Source of the DNA: Acidobacteriota bacterium
GTDB taxonomy: Bacteria > Acidobacteriota > Holophagae > Holophagales > Holophagaceae
Direction of reading: 5' to 3'
DNA: 64,000 bases
Assembly: GCA_021794095.1 (NCBI GenBank)
Contig: JAJYRN010000007.1
Coordinates: forward strand, 93,420 to 157,419
A model generated the notes under the pieces. The model saw only the letters and a program-made list of their open reading frames with translations, was not told where the DNA came from and made no database searches. Positions 52,688 through 61,091 of this stretch are shown here, in pieces. How positions within the stretch are numbered: the stretch's first letter is position 1; every line of letters begins with the position of its first letter. Position numbers and translations under genes: made by a program.

Positions 52688-53515
52688 ATGGACAGACAAC
52701 CCATCTTCGTGGTGTCCGGCGGATCCGGCGAGACGGCGCTCAGGACCGTCCAGGCTGCCCTCACCCAGTTCTCGAAGGGAGAGGCCTCCGCGCTGGTGCG
52801 CCGGTTCCAGAATGTGCGCACCCGGGAGGATCTGGACCGGTTGCTGGAGATGGCCGCCGACAAGCGGGCCGTGATCGTACACACCACGGTGTCCCGAGAG
52901 CTGCGCTTCTACCTCGCGGATCGCTGCGCCGAGCTGCGGCTCACGCAGGTGGATCTCTTCGGCAACCTGCTCGACACCCTGGCGCTCTACCTCCGGGAGC
53001 GCCCTGACGAGCGCCCCGGCAGCTTCCACGCCGTGGGCGACAAGTACTTCCGGCGCATTGAGGCCATCGAGTACGCGTTGCGCTACGACGATGGCGCCGA
53101 CATGAGCGGCCTGGGGGATGCCGACATCGTGCTGGTGGGCATCAGCCGCACCAGCAAGACCCCTCTCTCCATGTATCTGGCCATGGAAGGCCACAAGGTG
53201 ATGAACGTGCCCCTGGTGCCGGATGTGCCCCTGCCGCCGGAACTGGACCACATCCCCCAGGGCCGCATCGTGGGACTCACCATCCAGGCGGACCGCCTCC
53301 AGGAGATCCGCGCCTACCGCCTGAAGCGCCTGGGCGCCACCGGCACCGCGGACACCTACAGCGACATGGGGCATATCCTTGAGGAGTTGACCTACGCGGA
53401 CACGGTGTTCCGCCAGCATCGCCGCTGGCCCATCATTGACGTCACGGGCCGCAGCATCGAGGAGACCGCCGGCCTTGTCCTCGATCGTGTCTTCGGCAAG
53501 GAACGCGGGATCTAG
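52688..53515 (+). CDS. ppsR: Pyruvate, phosphate/water dikinase regulatory protein (PpsR/PDRP)
   Basis: This 275-residue DUF299 protein is a bifunctional kinase/phosphorylase that inactivates and reactivates phosphoenolpyruvate synthase or pyruvate phosphate dikinase. It begins IFVVSGGSGETALRTVQAAL, has DIVLVGISRTSKTPLSMYLA (the P-loop-like ADP site), and ends with DVTGRSIEETAG. The dikinase itself is not in the window. Its stop overlaps the convergent polyphosphate kinase stop. Confidence 0.9.
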   Translation: MDRQPIFVVSGGSGETALRTVQAALTQFSKGEASALVRRFQNVRTREDLDRLLEMAADKRAVIVHTTVSRELRFYLADRCAELRLTQVDLFGNLLDTLALYLRERPDERPGSFHAVGDKYFRRIEAIEYALRYDDGADMSGLGDADIVLVGISRTSKTPLSMYLAMEGHKVMNVPLVPDVPLPPELDHIPQGRIVGLTIQADRLQEIRAYRLKRLGATGTADTYSDMGHILEELTYADTVFRQHRRWPIIDVTGRSIEETAGLVLDRVFGKERGI

Positions 53516-54987
53516 AGTTCATCCTCCAGCCGTGCGCAGACCGTCTTCAGCATCTTGATCCGGCCAAAGTACTTGTTCTCGCTCTCCACGAGTGTCCACG
53601 GGGCGATCTCGGTGCTGGTGCGGTCCAGCATCTCGCAGACGGCAGCCTCGTAGGCGGGCCACTTCTCGCGGTTGCGCCAGTCCTCATCGGTGATCTTGAA
53701 CCGCTTGAAGGGCGTGTCCTGGCGTTCCTGGAAGCGACGGAGCTGCTCGTCCAGGCTGACGGAGAGCCAGAACTTGAGCAGGATGCTGCGGCTCCGGACG
53801 ATCTGATCCTCGAATTCGTTGATCTCGCTGTAGGCCCGCCGCCAGTCGGCCTCGGAGCAGAAACCTTCCACTCGCTCCACCAGCACCCGGCCGTACCAGC
53901 TGCGGTCGAAGATCGCCACCTTCCCCCGGCGCGGCAGGTAGCGCCAGAACCGCCAGAGGTAGGGCTGGGCCCGCTCCTCCTCCGTGGGCGCAGCGACCGG
54001 GTGGATCTGGTACAGGCGGGCATCCAGGGCCTGGGTGATGCGGCGGATGCCGCCGCCCTTGCCCGCGGCGTCCATGCCTTCGAAGGCCATCACCACCGAG
54101 TGCTTGCGGAAGTTCCGGTGGCGCGTCAGCAGGTTGAGCCGGCCCTGGTAGGTGAGCAGGGCCTCCTCGTACTCCTTCTTGTCCAGGCGCTGCGTGAGGT
54201 CCAGGGCCTTCAGGATGTTCATCTGATCCACGGCCACCCGGGGTTCGGCCGCCAGGACAGGCGGCGCGGCGGCGGGCGCGGCCGGGCGGGCCCGGAGGGC
54301 ATCCAGGAGCGTCTTGCCCACGGTCAGCCGCTGGTAGCGGGGATCCGTGGCCTCCACGACGATCCAGGGGGCCTCGGCGGTGCTGGTGGCCCGCAGGGCC
54401 CGTTCCGATACCTGGCGGAAGGTGTCGTACCGCTCGAAGTGATCCCAGTCCCGCTCGGTGACGCGCCAGCGGGTCTTCGGATCCTTCTCCAGGCCCTTGA
54501 GCCGCTTGCGCTGGGCGTCCTTGCCGAGGTGCATCCAGAACTTCAGCACGAGGGCGCCTTCTTGGATGAGCATCTGCTCGAACCGCGCCACCCGCGCCAT
54601 GTCCTGGTCGAGCTCGGAGGTCTTCGACCGGCCGTAGACCCGCTCCAGGATGGGCCACGTGTACCAGGAACCATCGAAGATGCCAATCCGGCCCTTCGGT
54701 GGCAGAATCCGCCAGTAGCGCCACATGTGGGGCCGCTCGCGCTCCTCGTCTGAGGGCGCGTCCAGGCCGATGGTCTGGATGTGGCGGGGGTCCATCCATT
54801 CATTGAGGGTGTTCACCGTCTCGCTCTTGCCCGAGCCATCCACCCCTGCGATGAGCAGAATGACGGGGAAGCGCTTGGAGGTGGCCAGCTCGTACTGGAC
54901 GTCCAGCAGCGCCTCCCGCAGGGACGGCACCTCGCGCTCCCAGACTTCCTTCGGAATCCTGTGGCCGAGTTCCGCGGATTCGAACAT
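53512..54987 (-). CDS. Polyphosphate:AMP phosphotransferase (two fused PPK2 domains)
   Basis: This 491-residue protein has two consecutive PPK2 domains. The first (about 30-240) has LLIAGVDGSGKSETVNTLNEWMD and GIFDGSWYTW; the second (about 280-491) has MAFEGMDAAGKGGGIRRITQAL and AIFDRSWYGRVLVERVEG. This fused layout is that of class II PPK2 (PAP) enzymes, which phosphorylate AMP to ADP with polyphosphate. The first domain lacks the full R-S-W-Y (GSWYT), so only the second may be catalytic, as reported for related fused enzymes. The ATG at 54987 is used. Confidence 0.88.
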   Translation of the reverse strand: MFESAELGHRIPKEVWEREVPSLREALLDVQYELATSKRFPVILLIAGVDGSGKSETVNTLNEWMDPRHIQTIGLDAPSDEERERPHMWRYWRILPPKGRIGIFDGSWYTWPILERVYGRSKTSELDQDMARVARFEQMLIQEGALVLKFWMHLGKDAQRKRLKGLEKDPKTRWRVTERDWDHFERYDTFRQVSERALRATSTAEAPWIVVEATDPRYQRLTVGKTLLDALRARPAAPAAAPPVLAAEPRVAVDQMNILKALDLTQRLDKKEYEEALLTYQGRLNLLTRHRNFRKHSVVMAFEGMDAAGKGGGIRRITQALDARLYQIHPVAAPTEEERAQPYLWRFWRYLPRRGKVAIFDRSWYGRVLVERVEGFCSEADWRRAYSEINEFEDQIVRSRSILLKFWLSVSLDEQLRRFQERQDTPFKRFKITDEDWRNREKWPAYEAAVCEMLDRTSTEIAPWTLVESENKYFGRIKMLKTVCARLEDEL

Positions 54988-55033
54988 GGCTGCCTCCGGG
55001 GTGGAGGGCCCAGTGTAGTCCCGGAACCGGGAA

Positions 55034-56677
55034 TCAGTACTCGTTCGCCAGATCCCCCGCCCGCACCTGTTTCTCGAAGGGCTGGAAGACTTCAGCTCCG
55101 GCGGACTGGGCGATCCACTCGGCCACGCGGATGCCATCCACGGCGGCGCTGGTGATGCCGCCGGCGAAGCCCGCGCCCTCACCGCAGGGGTAGAGGCCCG
55201 GGTGAGACACGGACTGTCCATTGTCTCCGCGCAGGAGCTGGATGGGGCTGCTGGTGCGGCTCTCGATGGCCAGTAGGATCGCCTCGCGGCTGGCGAAGCC
55301 GTGGAGCTTCCGGTCGAAGATGGGCAGGGCCCCCGCCAGCTGCTCCCGGACAAAGTCCGGCAGGCAGGTGCGCAGGTCTGCGGCCACGGCGAAGGGCTTG
55401 AAGCTGGTGCGCGGCAGGCGGCCCGTGGCCCGGCCTTTGAGGAAGTCCTGCACGGCCATGGCCGGCGCGCCGTAGGTCTCTCCGGCGGCGCGGTAGGCGG
55501 CCTGTTCCCAGCGCCGCTGGAAGTACATGCCGGCCAGCAGGTGCTCGCTGCCGAAATCCGACGGATTCACCTTGGCCACCAGCCCGGAATTGGCGAAGCC
55601 GGAGTCGCGCTTCTCGAGGCTCATGCCGTTCACCACCACGCCGCCGGGCTCGCTGGCGCACTGGATGACCTCGCCGCCGGGGCACATGCAGAAGCTGTAG
55701 GCGGCTCGGTTGAGGCCGAAATTGCACACCAGCTTGTAGTCCGCGGCCGGCAGGGAGGGATGGCCGGCGCTGGGACCGTACTGGGCCCGGTCCACCAGAT
55801 CCTGCGGGTGTTCGATGCGCACGCCCATCGCGAAGGGTTTCTGCCGCAGGGCCACGCCGTGGCGGTGGAGCATCTCGAAGGTGTCCCGGGCGCTGTGGCC
55901 CGGCGCCAACACCAGGGCGTCGCAGGGGATCTCTTCGCCCGAGGCCAGCACCGCGGCCCGGACGCGGCCTCCGGCGTCGAAGCGCACTTCCTCCAGCCGG
56001 GCTTTGAAGTGGTAGCGCGCGCCGCGGGCTTCGGCCTCCTTGCGGATGAGCACGGCGCAGCGGCGGATGACATCCGTGCCGACATGGGGCTTGGCGAGCT
56101 GGAGGATGCGCGGGTTCGCCCCGTACCGCACGAAGGTTTCCAGCACATAGCGGGTGGCGGGGTGCCCGATGCGCGTGGTGAGTTTCCCATCGCTGAAGGT
56201 GCCCGCGCCGCCCTCGCCGAACTGGGCGTTGGCCTCGGGATCCAGCACCGCGTCCTTCCAGAGGCCCGCGATGGCCTGCACCCGAGCGCCCATGGCCGGG
56301 CCGCGCTCCAGCACGACGGGCTCGATGCCGTAGTCCAGCAGGCGCAGGGCGCAGAAGGTGCCCGCCGGACCTGAGCCCACCACCACCACCCGGGGCTTCC
56401 GGGGCGCGGCCGGCACGGCGTAGGGCGTGGGTGGCGGCGCGGGCTCGAGCTTCAGTCCGCCGGGCAGGGCGCCGAGGGCCAGGGTCCGCTCGGTGTCGAA
56501 GCTGACCGCCGCGAGGAAGCGGATGGCGCCCTTGTGCCGGGCATCCAGGCTGCGCCGCTCCAGCACCACCTCCCGGTAGTCCCCGGGGGAACCGCCCAGG
56601 GTCTTGGCCAGGGGCGGCGCCAGATCCAGGGATTCCTCTCCGAGGTTCAGGGACAGGTTGGAGAGCAGGTAGCGCAC
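55034..56677 (-). CDS. FAD-dependent oxidoreductase (YtfP/HI0933-like)
   Basis: This 547-residue flavoprotein has an N-terminal region of about 85 residues (MRYLLSNLSLNLGEESLDLAPPLAKTLG), then an FAD-binding Rossmann motif VVVGSGPAGTFCALRLLDYGIEPVVLERG, and a C-terminal LYPCGEGAGFAGGITSAAVDGIRVAEWI typical of a second FAD site. Such proteins are commonly annotated as uncharacterised FAD-dependent dehydrogenases. The start is a GTG at 56677 with GAGG five bases upstream. Its substrate is unknown. Confidence 0.82.
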   Translation of the reverse strand: MRYLLSNLSLNLGEESLDLAPPLAKTLGGSPGDYREVVLERRSLDARHKGAIRFLAAVSFDTERTLALGALPGGLKLEPAPPPTPYAVPAAPRKPRVVVVGSGPAGTFCALRLLDYGIEPVVLERGPAMGARVQAIAGLWKDAVLDPEANAQFGEGGAGTFSDGKLTTRIGHPATRYVLETFVRYGANPRILQLAKPHVGTDVIRRCAVLIRKEAEARGARYHFKARLEEVRFDAGGRVRAAVLASGEEIPCDALVLAPGHSARDTFEMLHRHGVALRQKPFAMGVRIEHPQDLVDRAQYGPSAGHPSLPAADYKLVCNFGLNRAAYSFCMCPGGEVIQCASEPGGVVVNGMSLEKRDSGFANSGLVAKVNPSDFGSEHLLAGMYFQRRWEQAAYRAAGETYGAPAMAVQDFLKGRATGRLPRTSFKPFAVAADLRTCLPDFVREQLAGALPIFDRKLHGFASREAILLAIESRTSSPIQLLRGDNGQSVSHPGLYPCGEGAGFAGGITSAAVDGIRVAEWIAQSAGAEVFQPFEKQVRAGDLANEY

Positions 56678-56724
56678 GGGAACCTCGGCGAAGGGAGCCC
56701 GCAGGGCTCAAGGCCAGGAATCCA

Positions 56725-56764
56725 GTGTACCCGGGCGGGAGACCTTGCCCGGTTGTTGGTACAC
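56725..56764. repeat. Inverted repeat upstream of miaB
   Basis: GTGTACC at 56725-56731 pairs with GGTACAC at 56758-56764, and CCGGGC (56731-56736) pairs with GCCCGG (56747-56752), giving a stem with an internal bulge. It lies in the non-coding gap ahead of the first miaB-like start and may be a transcriptional or RNA regulatory site. Confidence 0.45.
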
Positions 56765-56785
56765 TTGAAAGTTTCGGAAGGGCCG

Positions 56786-56935
56786 ATGAAGTACCACATC
56801 GAAACCTGGGGCTGCCAGAACGGGGCCCCCCCCGCGCTCCGGCGAAGCCGGAGCGCGGGAGCGCCGCGCGGGGCGCGATGCGATCGGGGGGTAGTCCCCT
56901 TCCTCCAGCAGCGCCAGGATCGAGACCTCCCATGA
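56786..56935 (+). CDS. 49-codon leader ORF starting with a duplicate of the miaB 5' end
   Basis: The first 33 bases (56786-56818, MKYHIETWGCQ) are nearly identical to the first 33 bases of miaB (56932-56964, MKYHIQTWGCQ), differing at two positions. The frame then runs through a hairpin-rich segment and stops with TGA overlapping the miaB ATG (ATGA). A GGAAGGG site precedes this first ATG, stronger than anything ahead of the real miaB start. It is probably the displaced original miaB translation start, now acting as a leader that could couple translation into miaB. No independent function is evident. Confidence 0.5.
   Translation: MKYHIETWGCQNGAPPALRRSRSAGAPRGARCDRGVVPFLQQRQDRDLP
56831..56859. 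repeat. REP-like hairpin inside the duplicated miaB 5' region
   Basis: A perfect 13-bp stem, CCCGCGCTCCGGC (56831-56843) and GCCGGAGCGCGGG (56847-56859), with a GAA loop, lies between the two copies of the miaB 5' end. The surrounding 113 bp (56819-56931) are extremely GC-rich, with more GC-rich inverted runs up to about 56900. It has the look of a REP-type palindromic unit. Confidence 0.6.
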
Positions 56936-58236
56936 AGTACCACATCCAGACCTGGGGCTGCCAGATGAACGACCACGACGGCGAGAAGCTGTCAGGGCTG
57001 CTGTCGGCGGAGGGGTTCGAGGCCGTGGCCGAAGTTGGGGATGCGGATCTGGTGCTGCTGAACACCTGCTCCATCCGCGAGAAGGCCGTCCACAAGGTCT
57101 ATTCGGAACTGGGCCGGCTGCGGGAAGAGAAGCAGCGGCGGCCCCTGCTGGTGGGCGTGACGGGCTGCCTGGCGCAGCAGGAGCAGGAGGCGCTCTTCAA
57201 GCGGGCGCCGCACATTGATTTCGTGCTGGGCACCATGGCCCTGCGCCAGCTTCCGCGCCTGGTGGCCGAAGCCCAGGCGGGCAAGGCCCGGGTGATGGAT
57301 ACGGGCGAGTATCCCGACAACCACCTCTTCCCGCCCTCGGTGGCGCGTCGGCGGGACACCGCCAAGGCGCTGGTGACGATCATCGAGGGCTGCAACCACG
57401 CCTGCACCTACTGCATCGTGCCCACCACCCGGGGGACCGAGCGCAGCCGCCCCTTCGCGGACGTGGTCGCCGAGGTGCGGGCCCTCGCGGAAGCGGGCTA
57501 CCGCGAGGTGGAGCTGCTGGGGCAGAACGTGAACAGCTACGCCGGGGGCTGCACCTTCGCCGAGCTGCTGGCGCGGGTGGCCGAGGTGGATGGCCTGGAG
57601 TGGATCCGCTTCACCACCAGCCACCCCATGAACTTCACCCGGGAGCTGGCGCGGGAGCTGGTGACGAACCCCAAGGTCGCCCCCTTCCTGCACCTGCCCC
57701 TGCAGAGCGGCAGCGACCGCATCCTCAAGCGCATGCTCCGCGAGTACACCGTGGAGCAGTACCTGGAGCGCCTGGGCTACCTGGGCGAAGGCCGGTCGCG
57801 GCTGGCGCTCAGCACCGATTTCATCGTGGGCTTCCCCGGCGAGACGGACGAGGATTTCGAGGCCACGCTGCGGGTGCTGGAGACGGTCAGCTTCGACACC
57901 TCCTTCAGCTTCATCTATTCCCCCCGGCCCGGCACGCCCTCGCTGCGCCTGAAGGACGATCTGCCCATGGCCGTGAAATCCGAGCGGCTGGCGCGCCTGC
58001 AGCAGCGGCAGACCGAACTGACGCTCGCCAGCAACCAGCGGTTCCTGGGCCGGGAGCTCCTGGTGCGCATCGAGAGCCGCGAGGCCACCGAACACGGCTG
58101 GTGGTTGGCCCGCAGCGGCGAATGGAAGACCATCCACCTGGCTGTGGGCCCCGGCCGCGCATTGCCCTTTGGCGAGCTGGTGCAGGCCCGCATCACCCAG
58201 GCCAGCCCGCATTTCCTGGGCGCGGAGCTGGTGTAG
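56932..58236 (+). CDS. miaB: tRNA-2-methylthio-N6-dimethylallyladenosine synthase
   Basis: MiaB adds a methylthio group to i6A37 in tRNAs. The 434-residue product has an N-terminal MTTase domain with cysteines in WGCQMN, NTCSIREKA and GCLAQQE, the radical SAM cluster CNHACTYC in IIEGCNHACTYCIVPTTRGTERSR, and a C-terminal TRAM domain. I choose the ATG at 56932 by homology; it overlaps the stop of a 49-codon leader ORF that repeats its own first 11 codons. The upstream ribosome binding site here is weak, so translation may depend on coupling. Confidence 0.93.
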   Translation: MKYHIQTWGCQMNDHDGEKLSGLLSAEGFEAVAEVGDADLVLLNTCSIREKAVHKVYSELGRLREEKQRRPLLVGVTGCLAQQEQEALFKRAPHIDFVLGTMALRQLPRLVAEAQAGKARVMDTGEYPDNHLFPPSVARRRDTAKALVTIIEGCNHACTYCIVPTTRGTERSRPFADVVAEVRALAEAGYREVELLGQNVNSYAGGCTFAELLARVAEVDGLEWIRFTTSHPMNFTRELARELVTNPKVAPFLHLPLQSGSDRILKRMLREYTVEQYLERLGYLGEGRSRLALSTDFIVGFPGETDEDFEATLRVLETVSFDTSFSFIYSPRPGTPSLRLKDDLPMAVKSERLARLQQRQTELTLASNQRFLGRELLVRIESREATEHGWWLARSGEWKTIHLAVGPGRALPFGELVQARITQASPHFLGAELV

Positions 58237-58239
58237 CCC

Positions 58240-59109
58240 TTACGAGGGCCTCACGGTGTAGCTCCAGGTCCGGTGTTGACCGGGTTCCAGCACCACGATG
58301 CCGGGCTTGTCGGTGAAGTCGCCATCCCAGTCCGCCGGGCTGGCGAAGCCCTGCCAGGGTTCGAGGCACAGGAAGGCTGGGCCCGGATCGGGCTTGGTCC
58401 AGAGGCCGAAGTGGGGGAAGCCTTCCCAGCTGAACGCCAGCGCGGGCCCGCCGTCGGCCTCAAAGCGGAGGGAGCGGCTGCGGAGGTGGTCGAAGATCAG
58501 GGCATCCGCCTTGAACAGCTCTTCCCGGAGGGCCAGCACGCGCCCGGCTACGGGGGTCGGCCTGGGCTCAGGGTCGAGCAGCCCCTCCGGCGTCAGCCGC
58601 CGGATGGGCTCCGGTTCGGGCTCCGCGAACACCACGTGGTGGGCGGCCTTCGGCAGGCCCGGCGCCAGGGGCCAGCGGAAGGCGGGATGCCCGCCCAGGC
58701 TGGCGGGAAGGGGCGTTTCGCCCGGGTTTTCCAGGCTCAACTCGCACCGGAGGCTGTCGTCCTGGAGCCGGAAGGCCACGCGCAGCCGGAAGGGAAACGG
58801 GAAGGCAGCCCGCGTGGCACCGTCATCGGCCAGCTCCAGGAGGCAGCGCTCCGGCGTGCGCTCGAGCCAGCGGAAGGTCCGGTCCCGGGCGAAGCCGTGT
58901 TTGGGCAGGGAGAAATTCCGTCCCTGGTGGTGCAGGCGGTCGGCCCCGAGGGCGCCCACGATGGGAAAGAGCAAGGGGGCGCGCCGCGGCCAGAGCGGGC
59001 CGCCCTCCCAGAGGAGATCCAGCCCCCGGAACCGCAGCCGCTGAAGCTCCGCGCCCTGGGCCGCGATGTCCACCTCCAGATCCCCTGCGCGCATGCTGTA
59101 GCTGTCCAT
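58240..59109 (-). CDS. Aldose 1-epimerase-like protein
   Basis: This 289-residue protein resembles the aldose 1-epimerase/galactose mutarotase superfamily, closest to the LacX/YeaD-like branch. It has AQGAELQRLRFRGLDLLWEG, PLLFPIVGAL, LPKHGFARDRTF with the family's His near residue 84, and a conserved LGGHPAFRWPL (second histidine). The substrate could be a phosphorylated or free hexose. The ATG at 59109 is used; an ATG shortly inside (MRAGDLEVDI) is an alternative. Confidence 0.82.
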   Translation of the reverse strand: MDSYSMRAGDLEVDIAAQGAELQRLRFRGLDLLWEGGPLWPRRAPLLFPIVGALGADRLHHQGRNFSLPKHGFARDRTFRWLERTPERCLLELADDGATRAAFPFPFRLRVAFRLQDDSLRCELSLENPGETPLPASLGGHPAFRWPLAPGLPKAAHHVVFAEPEPEPIRRLTPEGLLDPEPRPTPVAGRVLALREELFKADALIFDHLRSRSLRFEADGGPALAFSWEGFPHFGLWTKPDPGPAFLCLEPWQGFASPADWDGDFTDKPGIVVLEPGQHRTWSYTVRPS

Positions 59110-59181
59110 GGCTTTAGCCTACGCCCCTCGGGAGACTGTGGTAGATTGACCCTCCCCCCCAAGGCCCTTCCGGAGCCAGCC

Positions 59182-59724
59182 ATGCACTTCTCGGCGGACG
59201 TCATCGCGGCCACCCTCCACGCCCCAGCGGCGAACGTGGAGCAGCACTGGCCGCGGGTGGTCGAGGCGCTGGAGGCCCTGAAACTCCTGGATCCGGCCAC
59301 CGAAGTGGCGGCCATCGCCACCATCGGCGCCGAGAGCTACACCTTTGCACCGGAGCGGGAAGCGGGCACCGAAGGCTATTTCCGCCGGATGTACGAGTTC
59401 AAGCGCAGCCTGGGGAACACGGAACCCGGGGATGGCGCGCGCTTCTGCGGCCGGGGCTTTCTGCCCATCCGGGGGCGGTCCGAGTACGCGCAGTACGGCA
59501 AACTCATCGGCGCCGACCTGGTGGCGAACCCCGATCTCGCCCTCGATCCGGCCCACGCCGCGAAGATCCTCGCCTACGCCTTCATGCTGAAGGAAGTGCC
59601 CCAGGCCGCCCGCGCCGACGACTGGGTGAAGGTGCGGCGGCTCACCCAGGGCAACCTCGATGGCTGGAAGCGCTTCAGCGCCATCCTGACGCCCCTGCTG
59701 CGGTTGCTGCCGGAACAAGGCTGA
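59182..59724 (+). CDS. GH19-like (chitinase/endolysin-fold) protein
   Basis: This 180-residue protein resembles glycoside hydrolase family 19 enzymes: IATIGAESYTFAPEREAG near residue 45-62, then GDGARFCGRGFLPIRGRSEYAQYGKLIGADLVANPDLALDPAHAAKILAYAFM, matching the F/CGRGFxQxTGRxNY pattern of the family. The usual Q-x-T is L-P-I, so catalytic activity is uncertain. No signal peptide is seen. Relatives occur as phage endolysins, so it may be a relic of one; it lies at the edge of the accessory region. Confidence 0.7.
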   Translation: MHFSADVIAATLHAPAANVEQHWPRVVEALEALKLLDPATEVAAIATIGAESYTFAPEREAGTEGYFRRMYEFKRSLGNTEPGDGARFCGRGFLPIRGRSEYAQYGKLIGADLVANPDLALDPAHAAKILAYAFMLKEVPQAARADDWVKVRRLTQGNLDGWKRFSAILTPLLRLLPEQG

Positions 59725-59740
59725 CCGAGGCACACCTGGA

Positions 59741-60060
59741 TCAGGCCCCCAGCGCCTGGGGCCGGTGCCAGCGCGGGCCATCGGCCGTGTCCACGCGGCT
59801 GAGCATGCCGAGGTCGGCGAGGAGGTCCAGGTGGGCGGCGATGCTTTCGCGGTAACGGCCACGGCTCTTGAAGGCCTGGGCGACGGCCTCCAGGGTCCAC
59901 AGGCGGGGTGAGGCCAGCAGCACGCCGCGCAGGGCGGCGAACTGGGCCTTGAGATCCTTGGGCCACGGCTGGGGCGCCACGGGGGCGGCCTCGGCGGCGG
60001 CTTCCGGTTCCAGCTCGAGGATGGCGGCGGCCACGGGCTCCTCCGCATGGAGCGCCTGGT
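59741..60060 (-). pseudogene. Displaced 3' end of an MmeI-like restriction-modification gene (copy 1)
   Basis: Read on the minus strand, this segment encodes the last ~105 residues of the gene at 61442-62700: HAEEPVAAAILELEPEAAAEAAPV...KSRGRYRESIAAHLDLLADLGMLSRVDTADGPRWHRPQALGA. It has no start or upstream part of the gene. Bases 59760-60049 match 61461-61750 with eight differences and no gaps by hand alignment. The two copies flank the hicAB island. Confidence 0.85.
59760..60049. repeat. Direct repeat, left copy (290 bp)
   Basis: This repeat matches 61461-61750 at an exact offset of 1701 bp, with eight mismatches and no gaps by hand count (about 97%). Both copies lie in the 3' end of the restriction-modification gene. 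Together they bracket the AT-rich hicA-hicB-orf3 insert. Confidence 0.9.
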
Positions 60061-60346
60061 CATGATCTACGATTCCGCCCTGCCCGCTGCCGAACTGTGC
60101 TGCCTGTTCCTGGCCTGGGGAGCCGTTCTTGGCCCACCCTTGGCCGTGCTTACACAACCCCAAACCGCCCCCCCACCTGGCCTCTGAGGCCCCCTTGCTT
60201 GAGAAACCAACTCTCCAAACCAGGTGCGAACATGTTTGACGACCATGCGATCGCATGACCCAGCTAGAATGTGACCAATATTCTCTTGTCTGGTCGGCAT
60301 GTCACTGTTTTCTAGTTACAATCATCAGAGGGTGAGGCTAGGATAG
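60061..60346. promoter_or_regulatory. Upstream region of hicA
   Basis: This gap of 286 bases turns AT-rich after about 60230. It contains the perfect 12-bp palindrome ATGCGATCGCAT (60245-60256), a possible HicB operator, and a -10-like TACAAT at 60317-60322, 30 bases before hicA, but no good -35 at the right spacing. The first half is GC-rich and holds no gene I recognise. Confidence 0.4.
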
Positions 60347-60607
60347 ATGGGAACCCAGCGGAAGAAAGCGCTCGACAGGATTTGCACCTCACCTACCCCA
60401 ACCGACATCCGCTGGGCAGAACTCGTGTCAGCACTTCAGCACCTGGGCTATGCGCTGCTCAAAGGCGGGGGGTCTCGAAGGAAGTTCCACCATCCAGAAA
60501 CGAATCACATCATCATCCTGCATGAACCGCATCCATCATCAATTGTTGCTAAATGTTACATCGAGCAGGTTGTTGAAAAGCTGACAGAGCGTGGATTAAT
60601 CCCCTAG
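60347..60607 (+). CDS. hicA: HicA-family toxin (mRNA interferase-like)
   Basis: This 86-residue protein belongs to the HicA fold, a small dsRNA-binding-like mRNA interferase. It has VSALQHLGYALLKGGGSRRKFHHPETNHIIILHEPHPSSIVAKCYIEQVVEKL. The G-S-H-H catalytic motif of classical HicA is G-S-R-R here, but a conserved H-E-P-H-P is present, as in the subfamily I recall with 'GSR...LHxPHP'. It lies 10 bp ahead of hicB in AT-rich DNA unlike the chromosome around it. Confidence 0.8.
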   Translation: MGTQRKKALDRICTSPTPTDIRWAELVSALQHLGYALLKGGGSRRKFHHPETNHIIILHEPHPSSIVAKCYIEQVVEKLTERGLIP

Positions 60608-60617
60608 CGAGGCTCTT

Positions 60618-61091
60618 ATGGAAATCATGAAATATAAAGACTATGAAGGAACGGCCACGATCGACACGGAACGCCAACTTTGCGTTGGCAAACTTCTTTT
60701 TATAGATGATCTGGTAACCTATGAAGCTCCGTCACCAGCTGAGCTTTATTTTGCCTTTTGTGAGGCGGTTGACGATTATATACAAACATGCAAAGAGATC
60801 GGAAAAAAGCCCGAAAAAGCAATAAAAGGCGCCTTTAATGTCAGGATTTCACCCGATATGCATCGGAAGGCCATTAGAAAATCCATTCAATTGGGTGTTT
60901 CCCTTAATGAAATTATTGTGCGGGCTCTTAATTTATATCTTAATGGTCAATCAAATGTGAATCATGTGACGAATCTTATAGTCCAACAAGGCACACCCCA
61001 ATTTAGGACTTTGGACGTGACGGCCTCTGCATCTTTACCAAAATGGTCGAAACTAAATAGTTCAATTTTGGGAGTGCGAAGTGGAAACTAA
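60618..61091 (+). CDS. hicB: HicB-family antitoxin
   Basis: This 157-residue protein has the HicB partial RNase H-like N-terminal domain (MKYKDYEGTATIDTERQLCVGKLLFIDDLVTYEAPSPAELYFAFCEAVDDYIQTCKEIGKKPE) and a ribbon-helix-helix DNA-binding segment (FNVRISPDMHRKAIRKSIQLGVSLNEIIVRALNLYL). It would neutralise HicA and repress the operon. A tail of about 40 residues follows the RHH. Its codon use is AT-rich, unlike the chromosome, so it was acquired by transfer. Confidence 0.85.
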   Translation: MEIMKYKDYEGTATIDTERQLCVGKLLFIDDLVTYEAPSPAELYFAFCEAVDDYIQTCKEIGKKPEKAIKGAFNVRISPDMHRKAIRKSIQLGVSLNEIIVRALNLYLNGQSNVNHVTNLIVQQGTPQFRTLDVTASASLPKWSKLNSSILGVRSGN

